DNA of 64,000 bases from contig CM053269.1 of NCBI GenBank assembly GCA_028583415.1, positions 42,211,016-42,275,015 of the forward strand, in the 5' to 3' direction. This DNA is from Protea cynaroides (Eukaryota > Streptophyta > Magnoliopsida > Proteales > Proteaceae). This document shows positions 23,850-34,852 of the stretch, piece by piece. The position numbers and the translations under genes were made by a program. The notes below the pieces were generated by a model, which was given only the letters and a program-made list of their open reading frames with translations, had not been told where the DNA came from and ran no database searches. Each line of letters opens with the position of its first letter. The stretch's first letter is position 1.

Positions 23850-25195
23850 GGATACTGAGAAAGCTTCCTTCCTCTTTGCTGGGTTTGGAAAATATTTCCT
23901 CTATGACAGATTTGGGCGAATGAGGAGGAGACGGATGAAGTTGGGTCTTCTCACTTCTGTCACGACTCACGACTCACAATATCTCCATTTCAGTCAGTTA
24001 CAGTGACAACAGTTGCTAAAGCAAGACACGATATCATCGATTAATCGTGGCTGTCCAGTTGGAATTTTTTTATTTTGAACCCATCTGGGTGCCGTGGACT
24101 CCACTTTGTAGGTGGGTTTTAGTGACTGTGGGGCCCACGCTTGGGGGTTTTCTTTTTATCTTATCAGTAAAGGAGTTAAAAAAAATAAAGGATATCATGA
24201 CCAAATCAGAAGAGAGATTTTTTCTTTACGTTGTTTATTGGTAATCACGAATTCACGAGTGAGATCGGTGTCATCATTTCCTCGAGTTTTCATGGGAGTA
24301 CGTGGACCACTAATTGTTGTTTCAGTGAGCTTTCTCTACACTATTAGCAGGGTAGAGTCTTTCTACACTAGCATATAAATATTTTTGCCCTAAATAATTT
24401 TCATGAGGGTGATGCCCTAAATAATTTTCATGAGGGTGAATCTTGGAGTGATGGAAAGGTTATTATATTACAATTTGGTGATCACATGTTCAAATCATAG
24501 AAATAGTCTCTCCACATTATAGGGGTAAGATTGTGTATATTCTGTCCTCCCCATACCTTGCATAAATTCAATCAGGTCGATACTGTCCTGTCTTGCTTTG
24601 GCTTTAATCCCACAAGACAAAAAATTTCTTAAAACATATATCTATTTTTGATGAGTGTGGTGATACTTTGTGAATTTAAGTGCTCAAAGTTATATAAAAT
24701 TTTCTCTTCGTAAGGTTCATAATGCATTCTTGTTTTGCTAATACATGTATACAACCTTACCTTACTGCTAAAACATTTTTATAACCTTACTTGGAAAAGA
24801 GTTAATATGGACTCGTATGATCTGAAGAAATACTAGCGTTCACTACAACTAGGAATGTAGTTAGGTAACGACAAGTAACCAAAGTGAAAGATTATTGCAC
24901 AACATAGATGGGTGCAGATTTTCAGTAAAATAACTTACGTAATTTGTTTCCTATGTGAAAGATTATCTTCAGTGAAAGTATTTTGCTAAAAGTTGTCATC
25001 TTCTATCGCAGAACATTCGGTAGTTTACAACGTCTTTATTCTGCCTAACAAGCAATTATGTGCTCGTTGTGGTTTTAAATTTCATCTCATTTGTGGAGCC
25101 ATTGTTTTTGCAGGTTTTTCTATAATTAGTCAAAGACATGGCGTGATGGTCAAAGAAAAAATGCATTTTTGAAAGGAGCTCTACATTGAAGTAAG
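23850..25195. other. Upstream region of ZIP6, no further gene
   Basis: This is promoter-side sequence for the minus-strand ZIP6 gene. A 27-bp direct duplication (CCCTAAATAATTTTCATGAGGGTGA) lies at about 24388-24440. The SINE-like block at 24455-24570 is listed separately. Other open frames carry no domain. Confidence 0.5.
24455..24570 (+). mobile_element. Degraded Au-type SINE fragment
   Basis: ACATGTTCAAATCATAG resembles a Pol III B box, followed by AGGGGTAAGATTGTGTATATTCTG and TCCTCCCCATACCTTGCA. This order matches the plant Au SINE body (GGGTAAGGCTGCGTACA...CCTCCCCAGACC...). The A-box end and the 3' end are too diverged to place. Confidence 0.6.
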
Positions 25196-26160
25196 GATAT
25201 AAATGAATAGCTGAAAATTCGAATTCGATTCGAATCCACATCCGTTTAAGGGAATCCGAATCCGATGGTTCGGATTCGGATGCAAATTCGGATTAGTGGA
25301 ATCGAATTCGGAGGCGGAGGTGGATATCATTCTAGAGCAGATTATATCCGCTCTGATCTATTAGGTATGTTAATGCCGTTGTTTAGATTAACAAATATTA
25401 AATCCTTACTCCCATTTACCGTGTTTCTAGGGTTTTGTTTAGATTAAAAAAATATTAAATCCCACGCCATTTATCATCTTTTTAGGATTTTGATGGCCGA
25501 CTATATAAGCCATATTATGGAGAGAGAATCAGCAACGGTTGCACTCCTCCTTTTTTTGGTTTCTTCTTACTTCCTCATTCTTCGATATCTATCTTCTTCG
25601 TTTCTTTTACTTATTCATCTATTTCTTCTACTCTTCATTTCTTTTTCCTCCTTCATTTAAAATAAACAGATTATCACTTGGATGTTCGAAAAAGATCATC
25701 ACTTGGATGCTACCGGGAGAAGTAGAGGACAAAGAAAGAGGAAGAAAGGAAGTTGCACAGAGAGAGAGATAAAGAGAGAGAGAAGAGGGATGATATCAAG
25801 AGGGGAAAAGAGAGAGAAAGAGAGGAGGGATGATATCAAAAAGGGGAAAAAATCGATTAATCTTCAACATAGGAAGAAAGGAAGCTACATACTTTAGGTT
25901 TCAGAGAGAGAGAGAGAGGGATGATATCAAAGAGGGGGGAAAATCGATCAATCTTTCACCATAGGAAGAAAGGAAGCTACATACTTTAGGTTTGAGTATA
26001 GATTCAAATCAGATTTTAATCGGATATCCGGTTAAAATCCAAATTCGGATTTGTAAAATACAAATCCGTCGGATTCCAGATCGAAATTGGATAATGTGAT
26101 TAGAAGCCGGATTCGAATTCAGATAGACTACTATCCATGCTGAATCTGATCCAATATCTA
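25196..26160. repeat. Repeat block with GGATTCGGATTCG words and a purine-rich core
   Basis: Both edges (about 25196-25320 and 26000-26150) are crowded with GGATTCGAATCCG-like words, suggesting the two ends of one repetitive element. The core is T-rich, then GA-rich, with an imperfect tandem duplication of about 85-90 bp (AGGGATGATATCAAA...AGGAAGAAAGGAAGCTACATACTTTAGGTTT) at about 25825-26002. No protein domain is visible. Confidence 0.5.
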
Positions 26161-26164
26161 ACTC

Positions 26165-26345
26165 CAAGTTTGGTGTGTCTCTCATCCCATCGTCTTGGTA
26201 TCAGAACCAAGTTTGGTGTATCCCTCATCTCATCATTTTAGTATTAGAGTCAAATTTCCTCTCTTTTTATATAAATAAGTAGACTTTACATATGTAAATG
26301 CTTAAACAGCCACCATATCAGTTCTTTATACTCTTTAATTTTTCC
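26165..26345. repeat. Second copy of the TGGTATCAGAGCC-unit repeat
   Basis: AAGTTTGGTGTGTCTCTCATCCCATC and two further units match the 43-bp array at 28112-28300. The roughly 100 bp after it (TATAAATAAGTAGACTTTACATATGTAAA...CCACCATATCAG) matches 28315-28390. The two loci are diverged copies of one larger repeat. Confidence 0.75.
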
Positions 26346-26859
26346 TTCTCTTTTTAGGATAATCAACAATGATTAAATATCATGGAGAGCAGCATCCAAG
26401 CACTGAGAAACCATCTAGCTAGTTTACTCGAAGATAGATAGAGGGAGAGACCTCTTTCGAAATTCAAGCCATATGTTTTATTTTTTACTTCATTTGCCTC
26501 ACAAGCAGCAACATCCATCTCAATAACCACCTATTGAGAAATATTAAATTTAGGCCAATTGTGTTGTTTTCGTTTATCACTACGGAGATCCTCACGCGAA
26601 TAAACTGTATATTATAAAAAAAAAAAAAGTAATTGCAATCGAAACAATTCCCAACACAATGAGTACTCTAGAAATCCTAGGTCGATAGTTTCCCAGCAGC
26701 AAACGAAAATCCTAACCCCATAAACAATGCTGGTAGAAATTTAACCTTTTGGGTTAACTGGATTTCCTACCTCTACTTTTAGGGAAGGTTGTATTAAAGA
26801 CACCACACTTAAGAAAAGAATTTTAAAACCGCAAATCCCATAGCACTTGCGAAAGATAT

Positions 26860-27950
26860 TTACATATTTGTAAGAGCTCCTGGAATAATATCATCGCCTG
26901 GTATTCCATGTCGAGGAGCTACTGGAATAATGTCATCGTCTAATATTTCACGTTTGAGAGCTCCTGGAATAATGTCATCGCCTGGTATTCCATGTCTGGG
27001 AGCTCCTGGAATAATTTCATCACCTGATATTCTACGTCTGGGAGCTCCTGGAATAATTTCATCACCTGATATTCTACGTCTGGGAGCTCCTAAAATAATG
27101 TCATCGCCTGATATTGGACGTCTGGGAGCTCCGAATAATGTCATCGCCTATTTGTTGGGTAGGCAAATCCAAAGATTCAATTTCTTGCGAATACTCCCTT
27201 ACCGATGAATCCAAAGATACTATTTCTTGAAAATACTCTCCCTCTGGTGGTATATCGTGTAAAATTGTACTGTCAACAAATGATTCATAGACCATAGGAT
27301 CACTCAGGTTAACATTATCAACCTTGTTCTACAGAGGATGAGAGATAACAAATGATTCATAGACCATATGATTACTCAGGTTAACATTACCAGCCTGGTT
27401 TTGCAGAGGATGAGAGACAACAGCTAAAATACTAGGCAAGTTTTTCACATGCGATGATGATGGTAGGGTTTCAGTACCTCCCCTACACTTCTGGAAACCC
27501 CCTATCGATTCCTTCATTAACAAGTAGTTCTTCCCTTTGAGTGCTAAACACACCTCCTGCACCCGAGACACAAGCAAAAGCATTTCGAGCAGGTAAAGAA
27601 CCCGATGAAACCCCATGATTGGCATGCAACTTAGGAATACCAGTAGCAGGACACCCTGGATTCAAACTTGAGCAAACAGGAGGAGAAGATGATCCATCGA
27701 TAATAGTCGTGCTTAAACCACTAGATGCCGTAACAACATCCCTTACAGATCCGGATGGTCTTCGATGAAACCCTAAAAATAAGTTTCCCTCATCAAAGAG
27801 GATACATTGCAACCTTACAACTTGCCTCAAGTTATCGTCGACTATACCAAATACAGTAGCCCGACCCATATCCGTGCCCAAACCAAGTTCTGATTCCATT
27901 TCTTGCGAACCCACCCCGCCTGTTGGATCTCCAAACTAGATAATGGTCCT
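26860..27950 (-). pseudogene. Unrecognised degraded ORF with a coding minisatellite
   Basis: Minus-strand open frames run 27914-27483 (143 codons; opens MGSQEMESELGLGTDMGRA, and the frame upstream reads FGDPTGGV), then 27625-27329, 27295-27101 and 27144-26860, with frame changes between them. The last frame encodes tandem 14-residue units of the type GAPRRRISGDEIIP. A duplicated segment of about 65 bp lies at 27283-27415. I do not recognise a domain; a LINE-type first ORF is one possibility given the nearby RNase H relic, but this is a guess. Confidence 0.4.
26874..27150. repeat. 42-bp minisatellite, about 6.5 units
   Basis: Units start GAGCTCCTGGAATAAT and vary at a few sites. The length is a multiple of three, so one minus-strand frame stays open and yields repeated GAPRxxISGDxIIP peptides. 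Neighbouring units are more alike (for example the two around 27000-27080) than distant ones, as expected from stepwise duplication. Confidence 0.9.
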
Positions 27951-28111
27951 AGCTCTGGACATCCAGAGCTTTACTAGAGGTTTAAACAATAATGACAAAC
28001 AAAGATTTAAAGAGGGAGGTAACATATTTCTCAGTTACATGTTTAAGTTTTAAGAAGAATGACAAATAGATATTTAAATAAAGAGGTAACGACAGGAGGA
28101 GAGGACCCATT

Positions 28112-28300
28112 ATTTTGGTATCAGAGCCAAGTTTGGTGTAACTCTCATCCCATCATTTTGGTAATAGAGCCAAGTTTGGTGTATCTCTCATCCCATCATT
28201 TTGGTATTAGAACTAAGTTTGGTGCATCTCTCATCTCATCATTTTGGTATCAGAGCCAAGTTCGATGTATCTCTCATCCCATCATTTTAGTATCAGAATC
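28112..28300 (+). repeat. 43-bp tandem array containing a tRNA-Met primer-site word
   Basis: About 4.5 units of ATTTTGGTATCAGAGCCAAG...CTCATCCCATC. Two of the units carry the exact TGGTATCAGAGCC word, the usual primer-binding site of plant copia elements; the others differ by one to three bases. No LTR ends flank the array. Confidence 0.85.
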
Positions 28301-28478
28301 AAATTTCTTCTCTTTTTTGTATAAATATGCAAACTTCACAAATGTAAACTCTTAAACAACCACCATATTAGTTTTTTATATTCTTTAAACAGCCTTTCTA
28401 AAACCTTCCTAATATGAAATCAATATCGATGTTTTGCAACTTCCTTTCACATTCTTTAAAGTCAAATTCTAACAAGAA

Positions 28479-28892
28479 AATGACATTATTCCACGTATTG
28501 TCAGAAAAGGAATAGGGGAGCGAATGTGGAAAATGTTTGAAATAACACGAGTAAGTTTCTCCAATATGATTGGTTTCATGCAGAAGGGCTTCTCTCGTAT
28601 GATTGGTTTTATGTAGGACTGAGACTTTGATTATGCTCAAACAAATATGGGTATGTTTGTTGGAGGGTCTCTAACGGTTGCGGATTTGACAGACACACAT
28701 TATAAAAATAAGATTCTATTGTCACTATTGATTATAGGGCTCGGAACCGCCTTTGGATTTTCACTCTTGGCGGTTCCACTGGAAAGATGTCAACCTACAT
28801 TTCCGAAACTAATCAATTTGTTCGGAGTAGTTTTTACGATAATTACTTTTTTTGTTCTAGTATATAGCTTTAGTTTGGTTTTCTGGGTTTGA
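28479..28892 (+). pseudogene. Copy 1 of an unrecognised small membrane-protein sequence, with internal stops
   Basis: The frame reads NDIIPRIVRKGIGERMWKMF, two FSxMIGFM repeats, then a TAG and a TGA three codons apart, and reopens in the same frame to HYKNKILLSLLIIGLG... with two hydrophobic segments (LLSLLIIGLGTAFGFSLLAV and FGVVFTIITFFVLVYSFSLV). It aligns along its length with copy 2 at 29373-29885. The stops fall at the point where copy 2 has QHWD. I do not recognise the family. Confidence 0.5.
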
Positions 28893-29372
28893 AGTTCTGT
28901 TGTACCTACATTTGCAATTCTAAATATAGTTTGTCGTTTCCTGTCGAGGGGCTTCTCGGTTTTACAAAAGAAAAATATCTTTGATTCATTCTTGGGAACA
29001 TTTGTACACCTATATTTTGAATATCCTACATTCTTGAGTTTGCTCTACAATGGGTTATTACTTGATAAAACAATGAATTTGGTGATTATGAGTCTGGATA
29101 TATATGTTAGTGGGAAATATATATATATTTTTTTTAAAGGGAAAGAAAAATAAATTTGATATCTTGTATTAGTGTTTGGACTAGGAAGAATGTGGTTCAT
29201 ATCTAGGATTTACATTTTGAAGGCTTTTCCTTCATGACTTTCCTGTCATCAGAATCTGAATCTAATTCTTCCAACTGTCAACTAAACATGTATCATCTAG
29301 TTCATAACAGCCCAAGTTGTCTCTATCATGGAAAATGATATATCACTGGCTTTCATACATTGACTAGAATCT
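28893..29372. other. Spacer between the two membrane-protein copies
   Basis: AT-rich, no ORF or domain seen. A short A/T microsatellite lies near 29118-29135. CTCATTCCTATTCAG at about 29376-29390 could be a splice acceptor just before the copy 2 reading frame. Confidence 0.4.
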
Positions 29373-29885
29373 TTGCTCATTCCTATTCAGCCAAATGACA
29401 TTATTCCACGTGTTACCTGGCGAGGAATAGGAGAGCGAATGTGGGAAATGTTTGAAATAATAGGAGAAGGCTTCTCCCTTATGGTCGGTTTCATGCAGAA
29501 AGGCTTCTCCCATATGGTTGGTTTCATTCAGGAATGCTTCTCCCGTATGGCTGGTTTCATGCAGCATTGGGACTTTGATTATGCTCAATCAAATATAGGC
29601 ATGTCTTGTGGAGAGGCTCTAATGGTTTCGGGTTTGACAGGCCCACATTATAAAAATAAGATTCCATTGTCATTATTGATTATAGGGTTCGAAGTTGCCT
29701 TTAGATTTTCATTCCTGGTAGTTCTGTTGGGAAGATGCCTACCTACGTTTGCAAAACTAATAGATTTGTTCGGGGTAGTTTTTACGACAATTACTCTTTT
29801 TGTTCTAGTATATAGATTTAGTTTGGCTTTACTAGCATCTAAATTTTTGCCCCTCGACTCTTCATATAGGTATATCATGATGTAA
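29373..29885 (+). CDS. Copy 2 of an unrecognised small membrane protein (170 residues)
   Basis: The open frame carries an N-terminal NDIIPRVTWRGIGERMWEMF, three tandem 11-residue repeats of the type GFSHMVGFMQK (about residues 32-64), a linker with HWDFDYAQSNIGM, and two hydrophobic segments (about 97-115 and 133-153). Copy 1 next door shows that the segment was duplicated. Preservation of the frame relative to the broken copy suggests some selection or a younger copy. The true 5' end may be an exon start at about 29391 rather than the first ATG. No known family is recognised. Confidence 0.45.
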   Translation: MLIPIQPNDIIPRVTWRGIGERMWEMFEIIGEGFSLMVGFMQKGFSHMVGFIQECFSRMAGFMQHWDFDYAQSNIGMSCGEALMVSGLTGPHYKNKIPLSLLIIGFEVAFRFSFLVVLLGRCLPTFAKLIDLFGVVFTTITLFVLVYRFSLALLASKFLPLDSSYRYIMM

Positions 29886-30180
29886 ATTGATCATACATTT
29901 CAAACACATATAACCCATGTGAATGTATTTTCTCCCATTTATTTCCATGTATGTTTGTTACACATTTATATCATTGAAAGTTTAGGAATTTGATATTGGT
30001 GTAAGGGACTACTAATACATGTGACGTTATGGCATTATATAACATGGTTTGCAGGATCGAATCAGTCGATCCCACCTGATCTGGATCAAAATCAGTTCGC
30101 ACAATAATAGGCCAATTTTAGTCTTCATACTCAAAGAAAACATTTTACCAAAAAAAAAAAAAATACATAACCGATCCCAA

Positions 30181-30292
30181 ACTGATCCCTTTTAGGATTG
30201 GCCTGAGTGGATCCCTTGCCCAATTCCATTTACTTAACTGATCCCTTTTAGGATTGACCTGAGTGGATCCCTTGCCCAATTCCATTTACTTA
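30181..30292. repeat. 56-bp tandem duplication
   Basis: Two almost identical units of ACTGATCCCTTTTAGGATTG...ATTCCATTTACTTAA differ at a single base (GGCCTG/GACCTG). They lie between the small membrane-protein copies and the solo LTR. Confidence 0.9.
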
Positions 30293-30457
30293 AACCTTGT
30301 TGCATGTTTACCGAAAAAAACCCCTGTTACATAAAAAAATTATTTATTTAATTTGACATGTGGTCTATTCATATCATCTCATAGTATCTTACATTCACAT
30401 TTATCGTTTGATCCTTACACATGGTGGAGTTAGGGGTCACTCGCTTGGTCTACTAAC

Positions 30458-30888
30458 TGTAAGATATTTTATGGGCTAAATTAATTATAAAGTTAGTTGG
30501 TTTAGTGGGAGTCTAGTTACAGGTAGACCGGTTTAAGTATGATTAGAGATGGACCAACCTAGTCCACTGTGAGACTGGTCCAGGGTTAGAGGTGGTATTA
30601 TAAATACCAATGGTTAGGGTCCCCATAGCCACGGTGTTATTTTCTTCTCATATTCCCATAGGCAAAGAGAAGGTCAAGGGATCCCAACAAGTTGTGGAAG
30701 ACTCTGATCCAAACATTCCAAGCATTCAAAGCAAAGAAAACGATCGAAAATCAATCCATAGCAAGAGGTATGTGTCTTATCATCCCTTTTTAATTCTCAT
30801 AGTATTTTAAAAATCTATGTGGTGTGTTGGTTAGGATTCATTGAAAATCCCATGGGAAAAACTCAAAGGAGATCTAAAAATTCTTATA
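30458..30888 (+). mobile_element. Solo LTR, 431 bp, exact 5-bp target duplication
   Basis: The LTR starts TGTAAGATAT and ends ATTCTTATA. It is flanked by CTAAC on both sides (30453-30457 and 30889-30893). The interior has GGTATTATAAATACC (promoter-like). It is the best preserved of three related copies (11099-11538, 15947-16150). The absence of an interior with an intact duplication is the mark of LTR-LTR recombination. Confidence 0.85.
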
Positions 30889-31008
30889 CTAACTCTGTAA
30901 ACCATTTTCTTATTTAAAATTAGGGAAAAGGAATATTGTCCAGCAATGCTCTCCTGCACCCTCTCACAAGGTGTGTGAAATGACCATACCACCCCTAGCA
31001 ATGCTCCC

Positions 31009-31560
31009 TTACACCCTCTCACAAAAGGGGTGTGAAATGACTATGTCGCCCCTGATCGTTTTACACCCCTTATTATAGGGTACAGGCTTAAAATGATTGA
31101 TTTTAGGTAAATTATCACCACCATTTCCTTTCCTGGCAAGGGAGTCAGTTAAGATATTACAATCCCTTGGAACATAGTTGAAAACACATGATTTAAGATA
31201 AGACACCAAGTGCTGAATATCATGTATGATTGGAGCTATGATGTTGGCACTGAGGCTCGCCCACAATTAATGAAGGAAATCAAGTCCCTGCAATCAAAAT
31301 CGACTATTAGGTAGGTGGTCGAAACTATCTTCAATCACTTGTACAAGTCTGCCTCGCACTGCCAAGGCCTCACCGACTAAATGGTGAAGACGGCCGATTC
31401 TGAAACTGCCACCGAAGGACGTCAGTTATGATCCCAAAAGATGAGACCCAGACTTTCCCGCGACCTATGAAGTAGGAGGCAAGCATCATATTTCAGCTTA
31501 ATATAATCAAATGCACAGGTGGGGTACTCTAGCACTGAGGCATGGAGTATGATGAACTTG
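31009..31560 (-). pseudogene. RNase H (RVT_3-type) relic of a LINE-like element
   Basis: Reading on the minus strand, KLKYDACLL and SRESLGLIFWDHN occur near 31500-31470, and SCVFNYVPRDCN followed by DSLARKGN near 31170-31120. These are the start and end motifs of the RNase H-like domain that closes many plant LINE polyproteins. Stops interrupt the middle. No reverse transcriptase is visible upstream, so this is a truncated remnant. Confidence 0.7.
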
Positions 31561-32303
31561 TAAGCTCGACCAGGGGAGAGAATTTACTATTGAACTCAGA
31601 GAAGGCGGTCGGCCCGATCTGTCAGTTCTTAGTGGCTCTAAGTCCAGTTGTGTGAAATTCAAATGAGAAGGCTCTCAGGGGTAAAATTTCTTTTTGTGGC
31701 TGCATGCCTGTCTGTTTACCATCCTTTTCGAAGCTGGGTAAACTTCCTATATAGAGTCGAAGCTCTAAGCCCACCGAAATGAGATCATTCTGGGCTAGCC
31801 AGAGATACTAGATGATAAAACTACATTGGCTCATCAATTGATGGTAGATAGCCTTCCCAGAATGGTCCAGACTTAGGACCAATTTTGGATCCCCTGCTGT
31901 AATAGGGGAACTGTAGTGGAGGGAAGATTACGTTAATGTACCATCTGCTGCACCTGAGGGGCAGGGTTGCAGCAGAGGTGGCGGCACCTCCCCAGATGCC
32001 ACGACATGTAAATTTCTCCATCTAAGGGTTGGGATGGATTTAACACAAGGAAACCTGCATCCAAGCCACTGGGGTATAACTTTCTCCTACTAAAGAATGA
32101 TTGAACAATCAAGGGGGCTGAAAGCAATGAAAAATGTGTTCCATGTGCCATAAAAAGAAGTATTAACATATTTGTACAAACTCCAACCCAAAACAAAACA
32201 AAAAAAAAAAAAAACCATATTTGTACAAACCTAAGTATTAATAAAAATAAAAATAAAAACAACCCATATTTGTACAAACCAGGATACCTGAAGAGAGATT
32301 ATA
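31561..32303. other. Region downstream of the BAG4 stop codon
   Basis: No gene was recognised. The stretch at 31780-32100 is less AT-rich and may be a repeat, but has no domain. The BAG4 3' UTR should begin just below 32304 on the minus strand. Confidence 0.4.
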
Positions 32304-32501
32304 TTAATCAAATTGCTCCCAATCATTAGTTATTTTTGTAGAAGACGGCATTGGAGCTGGAGCACTCGGGCTTCCCACACCAGAATCAAATGTTTCCCAT
32401 TTGGTTGTCACAGAGACATCATTGCAGCTACTGCTGAAAGGATTGGAATTTTGTGCCTTTAGAATGTCGAGTTTCTCCACGAAACCCTGCACACGGCGAA
32501 C
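32304..32501 (-). CDS. BAG4: BAG4-like co-chaperone, exon 4 (last)
   Basis: Terminal exon of 198 nt, from acceptor TGTACAG/GTTCGC down to TAA at 32306-32304. It encodes VRRVQGFVEKLDILKAQNSNPF (last helix of the BAG domain) and the C-terminal tail ending STKITNDWEQFD, as in plant BAG1-4 proteins. It joins in phase 0 to exon 3, whose donor is at 57681, 25.2 kb away on the same strand. The acceptor sequence, phase and family continuity all agree. Confidence 0.9.
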   Translation of the reverse strand, partial: VRRVQGFVEKLDILKAQNSNPFSSSCNDVSVTTKWETFDSGVGSPSAPAPMPSSTKITNDWEQFD

Positions 32502-33514
32502 CTGTACAGTAAATACCTTATTGTTAGTAGCACCAATGACATTAGGTGAAACAAGAACAGTTGATATAAGGACCAATCTTATGACATTCTAACAAAAGAA
32601 CCAGTTTTGGTGGGACTATCTTAAGTCGTATAAGGAAACCCATGAGTCATGTAAACTTTAGCTTCAGTAGTTTGAACATCATCACTAAAATATCAGCCTG
32701 AAGTAAGATAATATTTCCTTTCTGGTGTTCCAAAATTACTGCATCTAAATCGGCACTTAAACGGTAATATAACAACTGAAGGACTTACATGCATCAAAAT
32801 TACATTTGGTTACACAAGTCAAGTAATGAAATTAGAAGCTTTTTGATAGGAAAAGGCCTTATTCACTGTTCATATTTCATTACTTCATTAAAATGATTAT
32901 ATCTGTGATCCGTGTCTTGCACTTCCATATCATGAATAGTTTAATACAGTTTATCAGGTAGAAAAAAGAACAATCTGGCTGAATTTGTGCATGAAATATT
33001 AAGGTGTAAACCTGACTATTTCAGAAGATCTGGGAGATAGTACCTGCTAACAAAACTAATAGATACTTTAAATAGGATTCTTTGATACAGTTGGAACTTG
33101 AAATGAGGAGAGTAGATTGAACATACCAAGAAATTTGGTTATTAAATATTGATTAAGGGGTCTATATAACAGAGATTACCCACTGTCCCGTTCAGCATTG
33201 TCTGTGTTATGTGCAAAGGATGATGTACTGATTGATCAAAGAACCAAAGTACATGGTAGAGGGGTGCAAATGGACCTGAGGTGTAAGATCTGAAGCATGG
33301 TAGTTGTTGGGTTCTGTTATTAAACAGGAACCCTAACTTGCTAATGTCTCAGGATAAATGAATTACATTCATTGCCCGTAAATTTCACCAGGAAGATTAA
33401 CTAAAGAATATTAACAGATTGTCTAACAAGATTAACTTAGAATAATTTTTTTATGAAAAAGAAAATTCAAGTGGTCCCCCAAACCCAACCCTCACCCCCA
33501 CAAGGTGAAGATGT

Positions 33515-33720
33515 AGGATAGCTTAACTGGTAAGGATTCTTGCCAGGTCTTGGGATTGAATCCCGCCTTCAATATATTGGCAAAGACTAGAGTTGGTAAA
33601 ATTGCCAATTTCTCTTAGGCCCAAGGCTGGACTGAAGAATAGACATATCCACCATATGTAAGCTTACATGATAGCCAGATTCAGTACACAACTGATTCTC
33701 CCTGTCCTCTTTTCATGTAT
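33515..33720 (+). mobile_element. tRNA-derived SINE-like element
   Basis: ATAGCTTAACTGGTAAGG (A box) is followed 20-odd bases on by GGGATTGAATCCC (B box), the internal Pol III promoter layout of tRNA-derived SINEs, then a non-tRNA body containing GGCAAAGACTAGAGTTGG...CTTAGGCCCAAGGCTGG. The 3' end is not clear. Confidence 0.6.
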
Positions 33721-33807
33721 TAAGTTTTAGACTGAACAAAGATTGCCAGTTGGCAAAATAAAGCATTTTTGTGGGGTGGAGGTGGTGGTGGTAGTGGGGT
33801 GTGGTGC

Positions 33808-33838
33808 GAGAGAGAGAGAGAAAGAGAGAGAGAGAGGG
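33808..33838. repeat. (GA)n microsatellite
   Basis: An interrupted GA run inside the giant BAG4 intron, preceded by a GGTGGTGGTGG tract. Confidence 0.85.
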
Positions 33839-34397
33839 GGGCACCATATCACTAGGGGAACCCATATGGAGTTCGACATAAGACAAATCCAAAGCATAAC
33901 TTAAGGGTTTTAATTCGTTACATCAGCACTTGATATAGTTTAAGGTCATCACTCCTAATGTATATGTTAAAATTTATTTTATAATATAATAAATATATAT
34001 AAACAAAGATATAGGTCATTAAAAGATAAAATGAATGTATAAATGTATGACATAGCTGGTACATATGTCTGCATTATAAATGTGACGTTTGATGACGAAG
34101 GTGCCATAGGGACAAACACAAAATAAATGCGAGGAGGTGGGTGTATGTGGCATAAGTAAATGAATTCCTCTATGTAACGGAAGGCCATAGGGACAAAATA
34201 CAAAATAATTGGGGAGGGTTGGGTGTATGTCGCATAAATAAAATGAATTTCTCCATGAGCCAAGGTTCCCTATCTCCAACCCCAAATATTGTCTTTTATA
34301 ATGCATAATAACCCTAACCACCCCTTGTTTAGCTAACTCATCCTCCAACGAATTAATAATATTGAGAACTTATTGGAGTGATATGTTTCATCTTATT

Positions 34398-34403
<6 letters not shown>

Positions 34404-34433
<30 letters not shown>
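34404..34433. repeat. (TA)n microsatellite
   Basis: About 14 TA units about 170 bp from the 3' LTR of the minus-strand copia element. Confidence 0.9.
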
Positions 34434-34435
<2 letters not shown>

Positions 34436-34606
34436 TTGAGATTAGCTACACACAAGAATCTCCTGTTATATATGGAAAGCATCCTATATGTATCATTCTC
34501 CACATCAAGCATCATTCTCCAGATTCTTAGAGGAGTCAGTTGAGACCGAATAAAAGATTGTTGTGACCCAGTTTTATCTTTCCCATTGTAGTAGATTAAT
34601 GATATG

Positions 34607-34826
34607 TGTTGAATCAGAAAGAAAGAGTGAGAGTTAATTATTCTCCCACCATCTCTCCTTTATTTATAAGAAAAGAGAAAAGAGATTACAATCTAATAGG
34701 AGTCCTAGAGAGACTAGGAGTCCTAGTGAACTTAGGAAAGAAAGAGTCCTAGTTAACAAAGAAAAATAAAAGGAAATAAAACAAATATAATATAAGAGTC
34801 CTATATACTAAGGATGACATTCAACA
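34607..34826 (-). repeat. 3' LTR of copia element A
   Basis: 220 bp with TG...CA ends (minus strand TGTTGAATG ... TTCAACA). The flanking bases at 34602-34606 are ATATG; the matching target duplication cannot be checked because of the gap. Confidence 0.85.
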
Positions 34827-34852
34827 CTCCCCCTCAAGTTGGTGCATATATG

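Noticed and set aside
28112..28300. CRISPR-like array reading of the 43-bp repeats
   Set aside because: Units are contiguous with no spacers and the sequence is from a plant nucleus; it is a minisatellite.
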